Of a DNA stretch of 64,000 bases, positions 1 to 11,855 are shown piece by piece (within the stretch, counting starts at the first letter, position 1; each line of letters opens with the position of its first letter). The notes beneath the pieces are model-generated. The model was not told the origin of the DNA, did no database searches, and worked only from the letters and a program-made list of their open reading frames with translations. Source of the stretch: Paramormyrops kingsleyae (Eukaryota > Chordata > Actinopteri > Osteoglossiformes > Mormyridae). The stretch is taken from NCBI RefSeq assembly GCF_048594095.1, contig NC_132804.1:23915773-23979772 (forward strand), in the 5' to 3' direction. Position numbers and translations under genes: made by a program.

Positions 1-880
1 AAGCACTCGTCTCAGTTGCCTTCAATCCCTGCATTACGGTTGAATGATATGATTTTCTCCAGGTAAGTTAGTGTTTCCTTATTTACAATAATGGCGCATG
101 CTTCAGGGTTTGTACAGGCAGACCCCCTGAAATCTGACCTAACAACCAAGAGGTCTTCGCCAAGTGCTGTTAACAACTGCTGCCGATGATATTCCTGCAT
201 TTCCTGGCTATCCTCACAATGGACTTAAATTATCTGATGTAGCACACAGCTAACCTTTTGTTAATTGCACCTTGAAAAAAACTCCACTGGAAATACTTCA
301 TGGCTACTGTCCAATTCTTATCTCACATGATTATTTTCTACTCTGCTATTATTGGCTCAGGCACAGAAAAAGTTTCCTTGTTAGTTATGATATCATGTGA
401 ATTGGCCTTTGCTACAAAATAACAATTGTTATTTAATTGCTATCACATTAAATATCTCCTGTTTCTAATGCCCTGCATAAATATGATGTTGGACAACTGT
501 TTGGTGTCTTGACAGTTTTGCTGTGATTAGTAGATAGCAAGCAACTTGGACCTCTTCGTGGGAGTCTTTGGTATGATGTTGCGCTGAGAATGTTGCTGTA
601 TCATCAGATTCTTTTCCAGATTTTTTTTTTTTTGCTTTCTCTGCCTTGTGGGAATGTTTTGTAGGTGGCGAGTATCTTGCTAAAGTGGCAAGTGAGCGAC
701 AGCTGTTCTCGCTGTGGCCCGTAATCAAAAGAGCTGTCGTATCCATTCAGCTTAGTTCGTTTATTTTCCTGGATCTGGAATAGCCAGTTTTCCCTATAGA
801 TCCCCCCAAGCAAGCTCTGGAGGCCTAAAGATCTGCACTCCAGACCCATGTGATGTCAGTTTCCCGCCTGGCATTGTGGT

Positions 881-1040
881 ATGTAACACGCCATTCGCTC
901 CTCCCACTGTCCTTTAGGCATTGTAACACGCCATTCGCTCCTCCCACTGTCCTTTAGGCATTGTAACACGCCATTCGCTCCTCCCACTGTCCTTTAGGCA
1001 TTGTAACACGCCATTCGCTCCTCCCGCTGTCCTTAAGGCA
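881..1040. repeat. Tandem repeat, 40-bp unit, four copies
   Basis: Copies start at 881, 921, 961 and 1001, each opening with TGTAACACGCCATTCGCTCC after one or two variable bases. The first three are nearly identical; the last has CCGCTGTCCTTAAGG in place of CCACTGTCCTTTAGG. The near identity suggests recent expansion. The unit length is not a multiple of three and nothing suggests coding. Confidence 0.93.
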
Positions 1041-2160
1041 TTGCTGTAGGGCAAATCCAGATGCCCGCCATAGGACGAGTCTCGATTTAACTGCTGCTCA
1101 GGCAGGGAGACCCTGCAGCTTTGCGTTTTATCCCTCACTACATGTCAGATGAATCACAGAGAATACGGGGGAATTGCAGGGTTTTGCTCAGAGCAAAGAC
1201 CGGCAGGCTCTGGTTGGTTAACTGCCATTTTGGAACTCAGACTGGTAACATGGCTTCTGACAACCAACTGAGATGAGTGTTAGTGTAATCCGTATTCCTC
1301 CAGTTTGAACTCAGACTAAATTATTTTATAACCCATATAAAATAATGAACCTCTACATATAACTAGTACTTTTCCTTAATTTGTGTTGATGATTTAAAAA
1401 AAAATACATTTGAAAATATTTTAACAGTTGATGCAACAGCGTTCAGTAATTAGTCATTCTGTAACATCGTGACATTCGGCTGCAGATTGAATTGGGGTAC
1501 TCCTACAGTTTAAACTTAATTAAATTCATAAATGCAACTTCAGTGGGGAAATTCTCCATGAAAAGAGCATGAATATCTGTAATTTACAAGCATATTCACT
1601 CTGCAATTCATCAGTGGATCAAAGTGAAAAAGGTAACCTAATCAAACAGAGATTAGCAGTTATTTTGGCTGGCAAACAGTCATTCACCTATGACATGCAG
1701 TCGCTAAAGTTTTAGTGTAGTGATGTAATAAGTGGTGTCATATCAAAGGGCTCATAGGTACAAAACATATCCATGAAATTACTGTCAAAAGCAAAATTAA
1801 AATAAAAATCATGGTAATCAGCCATGATTCACTGGTCATCACTGTCTCACCAAGCAAATATTTGCTCTACTGATGAGACTGAACAATTATGTGGATTTTA
1901 ATGGCTGTATGCAGATATCCTTAAGGGCTCTATCTTGGGAACTTTACCTGTGATGTGTTGCATTTCCTAAGAGCGAACAGTCCAAGCTACTATGAACTTG
2001 GCAAACAAGGATTCAAGGATGATGATGTGCCAGTGCATTATCTAGTTTTCCAGTGAAGGGGTACGGGGGTGGAGGTAGGTGGGTAGGTTGAGGGGGGACG
2101 TGGCTGGTTAAATTCTCGGGGGGGGGGGGGGGGCACTGCAGTTAACTACCAGTAGATGCA

Positions 2161-2560
2161 CTTTGCGGACTCATTCTCCCTGAGGTGTTTGTGCCGTGAC
2201 GATGACATACCGACCCAGGCGAGTCTCGTAGAAGCAGCACCCAATTCCCGGAGCTGCCTGCATGTTTTGGCACACTTGTGCCCCCCCCCAGCTCTGCGGG
2301 TGTGTGTGTGGCCCCCGCTGAGACGGCGCTACGGGGAGCACGCTGCGTGTCCGGACGGCAGGGAGCCCCGGCCTGCGCCCCCACCCGCTTCTCTCAGTGT
2401 TTCGGTATCGCAGCCTTTTTGCAGGCGTCGACTCGTGAATTATTCACGCGGCGGGATGTGTGCGCTGTGCCAGAGGATGCCCCCGCCGTTCCTGGGGGGG
2501 GGGGGGGGGGACTTCTCATTCACAGCGCGCCCTTCTGCCCGAGTACGGCCCAGCAGACCA
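2161..2560. promoter_or_regulatory. CpG-rich block, candidate CpG island
   Basis: I count about 33 CpG dinucleotides in 400 bp, against a CpG-poor surround. The G+C content is high, with the segment around 2325-2360 densest. It contains a 17-G run (2494-2510) and is preceded by a 16-G run. It sits 1.5-1.9 kb upstream of the first visible dock3 exon. It could be an intragenic promoter or simply a GC-rich intronic patch. No TATA box or splice-linked first exon was identified. The open frames across it on both strands look like by-products of base composition. Confidence 0.35.
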
Positions 2561-2894
2561 TGTCTGTTTATCTTACCTGCACCTGCATTAATATCTTTGC
2601 AGCTGGGAGTTATCCTACTCGTCAGTTTGTATATAATCTTATATATTCACATTTCCTGGACCTGGCTGGCAGGGTGAGGACATCATTAACCGCACATTAT
2701 GTTTCTTATGTACCATTTGCCTTGTTTATATTTGCTTTTGACAAAAGCATCACCTAAATAAATAAATGTAAATGTGTGATTAGTATCCTACACTGGGGGT
2801 ATTTCCCCGCCTTGTTCCCTGTGTGTCCCGGGAGAGTCCCTGGGTTTACCACAACTGCACCTGTATCCCGTATTTGATAAGCAGTACGGAAACT

Positions 2895-3175
2895 GGATGG
2901 AATATACTCATCTACTCATCCTGTCTGAGGACATGGTGGCCCAGAACCTGTCCCAGAAGCTACAGAAATTACCCAGGATGGGGTGCCAACACATCACAGG
3001 GCACACATACCACTACGACTCACCTTAGCATGTTCTCGGACTGTGGTGCTGCGGGGGGTCTTCAGAACCCAGAGGAAACCGCATGATGTCATGGGGAGAA
3101 CATGTAAACGCCATAGACATGGAGCCTTGACGGAGATTCAGAACCTGAGGTGTAACGCAACAGTCTTAACCACTT
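2895..3175 (-). repeat. Dispersed fish repeat, family R1 (degenerate copy)
   Basis: R1 is my label for a repeat that recurs in this window. One end carries GATGGATGG (ATCCATCC on the other strand). The middle has CAGGGCACA and a CAATTTAG / CTAAATTGCC signature, then GGGAGAACATG / CATGTTCTCC, and the far end GGTTAGCACTG-like. I call the orientation ending in GATGG the + strand. This copy shows ATCACAGGGCACACA, GGACTGTGG, GAGGAAACCGCATG and GGGGAGAACATG in order, ending in AACCAC. It matches a family that is common in teleost genomes, but I cannot give its database name. Confidence 0.65.
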
Positions 3176-4071
3176 ATATATTTATAAGTATAGTGCCCTG
3201 GTACGTTTTGCTAGTATAACTGAAACATAATAATACAGTTAAACTGGTAATTTATCAGTGAGCAACACTGATCAGATATGGCTGTATAAACACAGGGAAT
3301 GTGGCTTGGATTTATTGGGTCAGTTTTTCCAGTTTTCTTTGCATGAAGGTGCGACTGCAACATCCAGTGCTGCATGAAACTCTTAATGACAAGACGCCGG
3401 GTAAAATGGCAAAAGCGGTTTATTTTGAATAAATCTAATGGCAGTAAAAGGTGTTTAAATGCAGAACGATAATTGAAATGAAATTAGGTTTGAAGGACCA
3501 GCCGAGCTCAGACAATATGGCTTGCTGCTCATCTTCATCTGCTGATCTTTGACTTTCCCATATCCAATAAAAGGTCACAATGAACCTGCGGCCTCCTCGG
3601 GAAGCAGAGGGCAGGGGAACAGCCTGGATGAAAAGCCAGTACTGTCTACTTCAGACATAACAAACTGAAATTTACATAAGGAGCAAAGCCATGCAATGAA
3701 ACACAATGAAACCATAACGTGTGAAGATAGTAACCCAGTTTGAATCACTTTTTTTGGGCTAGATCAGCAAATAGAGAATGCGGGGGATGATATGGCTTCT
3801 ACAGAAGTTTGATACTGGATGAATGTATGATTGGCCAGTACAATTAGAACTTATTTGTGCTTCTGGTGGCGCAAACAGATTTTAGGACCATCTGCCTTAT
3901 TTACTTTATAGCCATCTGGCTGATTTAGAAGTGGCACTTTGCTGGGCATTTCTTTGGTTGGGATTGACAAGCGCTCATTGAGAAGGCTGAGCTGAGCTGG
4001 CGGCATGGCGGCTGGGGGCGGGGCTCTCGTGCGGAGCGCTCTCTCTGACTGTCCATGTCTTCTGCTCGCAG

Positions 4072-4168
4072 ACAATACGAGACCGTGGTGCCCCTGGAGG
4101 ACCCCATCATCACGGAAGCCACAACCACACTGCAGGAGTGGGCTGTCTTGTGGAAGCAGCTCTATGTG
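4072..4168 (+). CDS. dock3: dock3 exon, start of the post-SH3 helical region
   Basis: This is the first dock3 exon seen, 97 nt. It follows a pyrimidine-rich acceptor ending CGCAG and stops at the donor GTGAGT. One base completes a split glycine codon from the previous exon, then 32 codons read QYETVVPLED through LQEWAVLWKQLYV. In DOCK3 this follows directly after the SH3 domain and begins the helical DOCK N-terminal region that packs on SH3 and contributes to the ELMO interface. Compared with mammalian DOCK3 as I remember it, there are a few conservative changes (such as PIITEATTT). The preceding exon, encoding the end of SH3, is not visible in the 4 kb upstream. The ATG at 4055 opens a longer frame but lies in intron and is not a start. 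Confidence 0.9.
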
Positions 4169-4197
4169 GTGAGTATGATAAGGCTGATGCTTCATTT

Positions 4198-4385
4198 GCC
4201 CTTTTTACAAGTAGGAGTTCAGGTACATTGCAATGGAAGGGCACTATGTAGTACCTGGGGTATTTTTTGGGTGGGGGGAAGGGGGTTAAGGGCTTTACTC
4301 AAGGGCAATGTGATAATTATGCTGAGCATGGGATTCGAACCGATCAGAGGCACAGACGTTGTTTAGCCACAGACCGCCCCCCCCA
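4198..4385. repeat. tRNA-like SINE-type fish repeat
   Basis: The segment has GGGTTAAGGGCTTTACTCAA followed by GGGATTCGAACC, the usual order in a widespread fish repeat (TTAAGGGCCTTGCTCAAGGG, then a GATTCGAACC box, then GATCA). On the opposite strand the box reads GGTTCGAATCCC, like a tRNA B box, with TGTGGCTAAACAACG about 30 bases upstream as a possible A box. A SINE origin is therefore likely, but the element is old and its ends are unclear. It begins about 30 bp downstream of the 4169 splice donor. Confidence 0.55.
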
Positions 4386-5670
4386 TCGGGTGGCTTCAGG
4401 CTCCATCTTCACTCTCTACAAGAATGATGGAGGACTGAGGTCAGAGTTACAGGCAGTCCTTTCGGAGACCTTGTGTATGCAGAACTTTCCTTTACTTAAC
4501 TAATACAGAATTCATTTTTGAAGTCGAAGATGAATCCAAAGGCAGTTTCATGCCTATAATCGTTTGGAATATGTTTGGATGATGAAGAATATGTATTTCA
4601 GTGGTAGCAAAATTATGAAATGAAATTAGATTATGCTTTACTTGCCATTTGTACAACTGCAAGTACAGGTACACATGATTTCTTTCATTTTTGAGTATCC
4701 CGTCATTTTTATGAAGTAAATGTCTCCATCGTCAGAGAGCTCTGAAATACCTAAAATGTAGACTGTGAAGATATCCCTCCTATGTTGTGTTATTTTAAGC
4801 CTCTGCAGATTGGCTATTGGCATTATTTACAAGTTTACAAATGAGTTCACTTTGTCTGGGGAACTGGTTGATACCACCTGTGGTCAGTGCAGTGATCTAC
4901 AACATGACAGGTCTGTCAAATGGCTTACTAAGGGAGCTGGCTACACTTGATTTTAAACAAATGACTATCAGAGTTGCCTGGGCAAATTACCAAGATATGA
5001 ATGTAATATATAAAACAGATGGGCTTTCACTGATGATGCTGAGCAAGATGGCGAAAATTCAGATGAACATCTGTGGTAAAAAATAAAGTCTATGGCCTTT
5101 GACGGTGTGGTTTACATAAGCTTTTAGGAGGGATTATTTGGAATTAGCCGTGACAAGGAGGAAGGTGTCCCAAGCATGAATGAGATGTCATAGCTGGTCC
5201 CTGAGGGAGAAAGGCTTGAAGTAGTGACGTGTAACATTGCTTATATCTACAACACAATCGATGATGGCTGTCGGTATAATCAGGGCATTCGTGAAACAGC
5301 ATGCTGGACCCACGATTGGAAAATGAAGGAAAATGCAGTTGTTTGTACTGGTCTTCATGAAAACCATGTTTGTTCTCACAGAATCATGGGATTTTTCTCC
5401 CAGGGCTTATTCGGTTTTCACCTGAATAAATCGATGCTTCTTGTTTTAGAAGGCAAACAGACAAATGAATGAGCTTTGATTTTCCTTATTGGCATGGCAT
5501 TGTTACTCATCAGAGGTCAGACATGTATCCAATTAAACTGTACATTCAACAAAAACTGTGTGGCAGATCATTAGCTGCTCCAATGTGTGTTGTGACTTCT
5601 TTGTTATTTTTATGACAACCACTAGAGGGTGTAATTATTTTCATCCATCAATTTATCTATCAATTGATTT

Positions 5671-5850
5671 TTCCATCCATCCATCCTCTATGTGCTTATG
5701 CTGGTCATGGCCACAGGGAGACTTGAACCCATTCCAGCACAGGGCACAAGGTGGGGTTTTACCCTGAACCCCAGTCCATCACAGGGCACACACAAAATCT
5801 ATGGCCAATTTAGAGACACCAGTTAGCCTACCTGCACCTCTTTGGTCTTT
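5671..5850 (-). repeat. R1 repeat copy, ATCC-tailed
   Basis: It opens with CCATCCATCCATCC, then CCATTCCAGCAC and two AGGGCACA motifs (5741 and 5783, 42 bp apart), and ends in CAATTTAGAGACACCAGTTAG. The GGGAGAACATG half is missing, so the copy is truncated. The paired AGGGCACA motifs matter for interpreting the minisatellite at 58255. Confidence 0.72.
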
Positions 5851-6080
5851 TGAGGGGAATCCCAGATGACACATTGAGAATGTGCAGCTTTCCCCCAAAT
5901 GTAGAGCAGAAGCGCGATTTACTATCCTAAGCTTTCTAATTGGGTCTTCATTTAAAGCTTGGAGGTTCTGTGCATGGAATTTAAAGAGGCAAGCTCTAGT
6001 ATAATGTACATAACATATCGGACAGTATAGCCTATTTCAGAAAGGAATGGTGCCTGAGAAAAGGAACAATGGCAATAATG

Positions 6081-6144
6081 CAGTGTGTTTTTAATGATGT
6101 CACATCTGTGTGCAGTGTGTTTTTAATTATGTCACATCTACAGT
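6081..6144. repeat. Two-copy 32-bp direct duplication
   Basis: CAGTGTGTTTTTAAT.ATGTCA starts at 6081 and again at 6113 with one internal difference (G versus T). This is a simple tandem duplication in intron with no coding sign. Confidence 0.8.
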
Positions 6145-9100
6145 ATGTTGCCATTTTCAGTGTGCATATTGCCATTAAATATGTTTTTATATGACCAGGT
6201 AATGGCCTGTTTACTTTGAAAGAAGCACAATGGTTTCTGTTCAACCACCGGTGAGCTACCCATTAGTCAAAAAGCGAAAAATGCCTATTCAGACTCTACA
6301 TCACTGGTGTTTCACAATTGCTATCTATCAAAATACATGGTTGCGGTTACTGATATATTTCTGTTGGAACCTTTCTTGTGATCCATGAGAAAGTTGTGTT
6401 TCTAGATTCTCCTATGCATTCAAGCGCACAACGTAAGCCTTTTTCAATGTTAAATGTTGCAAATCGGAAATAGAGATTATCACAGGGGCTTGAAAATTGA
6501 TTCAAATTGGCTATTAATCACGGATTTAATGCCTCAGACTGAGAGAAACCCGCAGCCGAAACAGCAAATTCCTCTGATGTCCAAAGTAAGCTTGTTAATT
6601 AATTTTTTTTCTGCCTAAATCAGACGATTCCTCCCTGCCTTTGTTTAGCAGAATACGCACGGGGATTATTTCGTGTTTAGCTGATCTCCATAGCTTGATT
6701 TGTAGTTTCAGGGTATGGATGATCATATATTCTACAAAAGCTATTCATACGTGTGTCACAATTGCACTACGGTAAAAAATGTAAACAGATTTAATTTGCT
6801 TTTGCAAACAGAATTATATGTGGTAGCAGTAGAAATGGGGCTTTTCATCAACAAGCTCCGTTAGAAGCTGAGAGCGTCTCGGCCTCACGCGGGCGTCTCA
6901 CCAGCACAGCTCGAGGTCCTGCTCCCTGCCCCTTCAAGAACGACATTTTCTGCCTTGACGTGTGATAGATGGCGCCCTGGTGCTCGGCATTGCTGATGTC
7001 AGTAGTGGAGCAGGCTAAGAGGGAAAAAATATAAATAAAAAATATTCATGTTTTTGTGTTGCGTGCCACTCGAGTTATCTGTTTATGGGTGCATTTTCAG
7101 TGCAGACTGGTTCTTCAGTGTCACACTCGCACGCAGGTATGGGAAACCAGCTCACCTGAAGTGCATGTTACATGCCAACTGCACACAGGCACAGATGAGG
7201 CTGGATCTGACCCTCATCCCTTCCAGTTAGTTACTGAGTTTCACCGGAAAAGAAAATACCTGAATTTTTGGATACAAATTTAGCAGAAATTTGAAATATG
7301 AAAGCTTGATTTTTCAGTTACTTATTTGTGTGATATATAATAAGTAAAATCACCTTGAATGTTGTGCCGAGTTGGAATTAGCTATAGATATTGCACTCCA
7401 AACATAAATAAATGTCATGCTTGCTTACAAGGTTTTTATTAGTGTATGTGAATGGAGCTGAAATCGAGTATCAAGCGGTCGCAATTTTCAGTAAAAACTA
7501 AGTAGTTTGCTTTTTTTAACAGCTGAAAAACATGATCAGTTTCCACCTATCTGTGATAGGTTCATTTTAAAAAAACCGTACAGACTGGTGATCTGTAAAA
7601 CAAGAAAAGCAGGTGAACTGGGATGAATGAACTGTCCAAATTTAGTTCTGTTTTACAAGATGAAAGTTAGATTGATTCATGTACAATATATTCCACCCCC
7701 AAAGCTATATATATATAAAACATACAATACATGTGTGGCCACACCGAGGGTGAACTTTTGTAAGAAGCCGTGGAAAAATAAACAGCTTACAGACTAATTG
7801 TTTTGTTCCTTTAATTTCGATTGAGAAGCAGAGTCGTGGAAAAAGCCCAGCAGAAACACACAGTTTGCGAAGTGCATGTAAATTAATTTCCGTTGGAGCA
7901 CATTCCATTATAGCAGCTCCCCATGTACAAAAGATAAAGTTAAGTACACAACTTGCTGTTACTCTTGCTCTAGTTGGCACAGAAGAAATTACCAATGTAC
8001 TTTTCACCTATTTACACAGTTGGATATTTACTGAAACAATTCACGAGTTCGGCAATTGGGCTATTTAACGAGTATCAGTACGTCTTCTAGGCTGTTTTTT
8101 TTCTACTTTTCTGCTGGTAGAAATAAACCTGAAACTTTATTTACGTGCTTTTCTTACTGGACACACTGACGTTTCATTGATGAGCAAGGTGTTTGAGATG
8201 CAAAAGTGTTTTGATGTGTGCGCTTGAAGTTTTGGAGTAAAATCGGCAATGTCTTGCATTGATTAAGTGATAGTGTGCTTGCTTTAGAGTTCCTCACCCA
8301 ATGCAGTTGCCTGGATATGCTGTCCGCCTTCATATCATACATTCTACTCTTGGTTTCCTCATTATATCGTGTTGTTAAGGTGCTAAGCGTGCAGTACAAT
8401 ATAGCAAAGCAGATGATGCTTTGTCTTACATCCCATGATTAGGGGTTTGAAGAACTCGCTATTCATATGTATTCATAAAGACCCATGAGGGTCTTGTGGT
8501 GGAGTAATACTGTCCAAAGGCTGCCCCTTCTCACAGCCTGAGCTTACTGTGATATGTTTTCAGATCTCTGAAATTGGCTAGAAAAATGTTCAAAATATGT
8601 GGAGTTCTAGGGAGTGGTGTGCAGTAATATTATCAGTATCTTATGGCGATAATCATAATGTTCCTCATTTAAAAAAAAAAAACAACCTTTTGTTTTTCTT
8701 GCCATGCACAAATTCACAGGTGCTTAGAAGACATTTTAAAGTTCATCATAAGTCCATCCAGCTGTGTGACTTCATAGAATAATGACGTGAGCCTCACTCT
8801 GGGAGTTACGAGAACAGTGGCGTGGCGATTGCCATACTGCACGTATGCATGCATGTAGAGGTGATCGTACTGTGAAAAACGGATGGATCTTACATTGGAA
8901 AGCGCTCCATCTTGGCTCAAAATGGGGTGATGAAAGGGGAAGTGATAAGCTGTCAGTTGTGTCTCCTTACAAGCCGGTAGCTTGCAGCTCGGGTGACGAC
9001 TGAGAGTGTCACAGGGCCTCGGGTACCGGAGTGAGGTGAGGAGTGCACTCCCTCTCTCCTCTGGTCTGTGTGCAGCTTTTCCAGTGTATATTAGATGATA

Positions 9101-9783
9101 ATGATTGTGGCTCAGGGCCTGAGAGGTACCAGTGATGTGGGCTTCTAATGTTAGACATCAACACCTTCCGTCTTGATTTTTCCTTCATTCTCCCCAGTTT
9201 TTCTCCTGATGTCATTCTAAAAGTCGTTCCACTCCTGAGCTGTGAGGTTGAGCTCGGCCTGTAAGTCATGTAAACATCAACACGCTTGGAGCTTCTTATA
9301 ATTTTGGCGCAACCCTCTTCTGTAGTGGATGCGATTCAGCGACCCTACATGATGTTCTTCAAATTACCCCGGCTCATAATGCCTAAAATGGCTGTAATTT
9401 ATGGGAGAAAAAAAACAGTTCAACAAAGCTCCTGTTGTTCTGTATCGATCCATGAAGTCGTTTGTAGCACTGGGCCAAGTTGACCACATAAGGCGGTTTG
9501 TTGAAGCAGTGTCAAGTCATGATGAACACAAACACGTGATGGTTGACAGTTTTAAATTTCCCAGCATCACTTCCATTCAAGTTTGATGTTTCTTTGTAAA
9601 ACATGGCCTCGGGTATTGTACGCTTTAGCTATGCTAACAACGCATTCATATTTATTAAAGACAAGTAGCCGAGATGAAAGCATATTTGATATCATTCTAT
9701 TTAGTAGTATGGTGTCAACAGCATTGTGTGTTAATAAAGAGTTCTGAGGTCTTTCTTTGTAATCAAACCCTACTAATGACCTC

Positions 9784-9985
9784 TGCACGGTGGCTCAGTA
9801 GTTAGCGCTGCAGCATCACACCTTCAGGACTGAAGGTTTATTTCCTAGATCAGGCTGTGTGTATGGACCTTGCACGTTCTCCCATGTTAGCAGCAGTTTT
9901 CTCCAGTTGCTCTGGTTTCCTCCTGCAGCTCAATGGTGTGGTCACGTAACTTGGCATCTCTAAATTGCCCGCAGTGTATGATGGC
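9784..9985 (+). repeat. R1 repeat copy, sense orientation
   Basis: This is one of the clearest copies. GCACGGTGGCTCAGTAGTTA is followed by GCGCTGCAGCATCACACCTT, then TTGCACGTTCTCCCATG, GGTTTCCTCCTGCAG and TTGGCATCTCTAAATTGCCC. The GATGG-tail half is absent. It stops where a candidate MITE begins at 9988, so that element may have replaced or interrupted the rest. Confidence 0.75.
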
Positions 9986-9987
9986 GC

Positions 9988-10621
9988 TTTTCCACTGGCA
10001 TACAGGAACTGAGCCATACCCAACCACCAACTGAGACTAGTTCCAGCTTGCTTTGGTTTTCCACTGCAGAATGGACGGCTTGGTAAAGGTGTTGCTGGCC
10101 GATAATGAAGTACACCTGAAGAGATGCTCATTTACTGTTCACACTGTGTACATCATGATTTACTATGTGATAAATTCTACTAGCATGTCTGTGACAATCT
10201 CTGTCTTATGTTAGCATCAAATGCTGGCAGAATTTTAGCATTTACTTGTGTAAATTTACATGACGAATCCATTCCATTCAGCTGTTCTGTACTACTTTTT
10301 TAAGTAAGAGTCTGGATATTTTCAAGTTCCTTGTTATCAGAAATGCCTCAAGACATTGCCATGTGTGATTCTACTAATAATGAATAATATATAGAATGTG
10401 CCCTTTTTTTCCTTTACATAATCCATGCATATTGATGCAGATCACTGGCATCTCCGTGCATTTCGACCAGTCAGATGGTGGTGATGCAGCCAGCTTGGTT
10501 TGGTCATACATTTGGCCCTGTCAGTAAGCCTGGCCATGTTAGCATGGGTCAGGTGTGGCTTGCATACTGCCAGGTCATGGAACACGCCGATTACATTTCG
10601 GTCCCTGATGGCAGTGGAAAA
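9988..10621. mobile_element. Candidate MITE with short terminal inverted repeats
   Basis: The left end reads TTTTCCACTGGCAT (9988) and the right end, reverse-complemented, reads TTTTCCACTGCCAT (ending 10621): 13 of 14 positions match. The ~634-bp interior has no transposase. Fish genomes contain many non-autonomous elements with TTTTCCACTG-type ends. No target-site duplication is evident (flanks GATGGCGC and TCACCATG differ), so the boundary assignment is tentative. Confidence 0.4.
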
Positions 10622-11690
10622 TCACCATGATTGAGGACATCCCATCCAGCATGTACACTGCCTCTAGTTCTTGCGTCTCCAGCCCCTTCCTCCCCCGTCA
10701 TGGATAAACAGTTATGGAAGATGGATTGATGTTTCAAAGAAGCTTATAGGCCTGCCTCTGTGCACAAACCTCACTGTAAGCTGCAGTAGCAAAAATCAAG
10801 TTAACCGAAGAGAGCCTGTGTTCATTTGCATAATCATTCTTCGTAAATACCCCTCAAAATTAGAACTGTAGGTTGCTGGGATAGTGTGGTGTAAAGTGAA
10901 ATTGTCCCTGACCTGACTAAAACCACTCAGCAAGGCTGTTTATGTGCAAATAGTTGTATATCCGTTCCATTGCACTCAGCTTTTTATTTGACTTAATTTG
11001 CACTTTCATTTTACTGAATGCTTGTTTTTTTTATTAAAAGTGTGTTATTAGCACTCTTTAATCTGCTTGTCGTGTCCAACAGATTGTTCTTGGGCCTTGT
11101 CACGAGCCAGGAAATGCAGCTAGAGGAGGGGGGACACAAGCGCACCCACTTGCACGTTCTCTGTCCCGTTTAGTTGCATCTAGAAAGCACTGAGTCACCC
11201 GTTTTCTCCCCAGTGTCTGACCTTAAACAAACAGCCTTTCTCAGTGGCCCTGAGATGTCAGCAGAACTTTCATTTTTGTTTATTATCTTTTAATATTCTT
11301 GTGCTGTAGTAGCCGACATGTCAAAATGGTCTTGCTGGTGGAGTCCTTTAAAGTTGGCGAAGGAGAGTTCAGACGTCGCCTGGCTGTAATCAGACTTAGC
11401 CAGAGAGCACAAAATACCCCACAAAACATTCCGCTCTTGATGACTCAGGTCCTTGTGACTTATACAATGCAGGAATGCTTGAGGAAGGGGTTGCCCTCGG
11501 ACTCCCAGATGTGTTATTTGTTTTGTACCTACTGTTAGAATTTCTTTTTTATCGACTTCTCAGTTCTACTGCTGGATGGGTTGCCTTGTTTGCTCTTTTG
11601 TCTGTCTATTATGATATTCTGGTAAATAAATCTCATTCATCTGTGCTTTCCAGCAACTGTGTTGGGAAAATCACTATGTGTGTGTGTGTG

Positions 11691-11855
11691 TATCCATCTT
11701 TCAATCGCTCATGGTTACAGGAGGGCCTAGGCTGCTACACGCAGTATGGGATGCCAGTCGTATGGGCAACCTAGAGACACCATTTAGCTTAACTGGATGT
11801 CTTTGGGCTATAGGAGGCAACCTATATGAGGAGAATATGGAAATTCTTAATTGAA
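11691..11855 (-). repeat. R1 repeat copy, diverged
   Basis: ATCCATCTTTCAATCGCTCATGG is followed by GGATGCCAGTCGTATGGGCA, then ACCTAGAGACACCATTTAGC and GAGGAGAATATGGAAATTC. The order of landmarks fits the family, but each is diverged, so this is an old insertion. Confidence 0.6.

Larger units (their letters stand above)
1..4071 (+). other. Presumed dock3 intron upstream of the first visible exon
   Basis: No coding exon was recognised here. The stretch holds a four-copy 40-bp tandem repeat (881-1040), two G-runs (2118-2133, 2494-2510), a CpG-rich block (2161-2560) and a degenerate R1 repeat (2895-3175). The remainder is AT-rich sequence in which I see nothing specific. I infer it to be intron because the first exon begins with a split codon and the SH3-encoding part is missing. 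Confidence 0.7.

Noticed and set aside
881..1040. CRISPR-like array
   Set aside because: The units are contiguous, with no unique spacers, and the genome is vertebrate.
2156..2757. Two long overlapping + strand frames (173 and 159 codons)
   Set aside because: They lie in a CpG-rich, stop-poor block, have no recognisable domain and cross a 17-G run. Base composition explains them.
4310..4385. A functional tRNA gene around GGGATTCGAACC
   Set aside because: The B-box-like sequence is present but no cloverleaf could be folded and the flanks match a SINE-type repeat.
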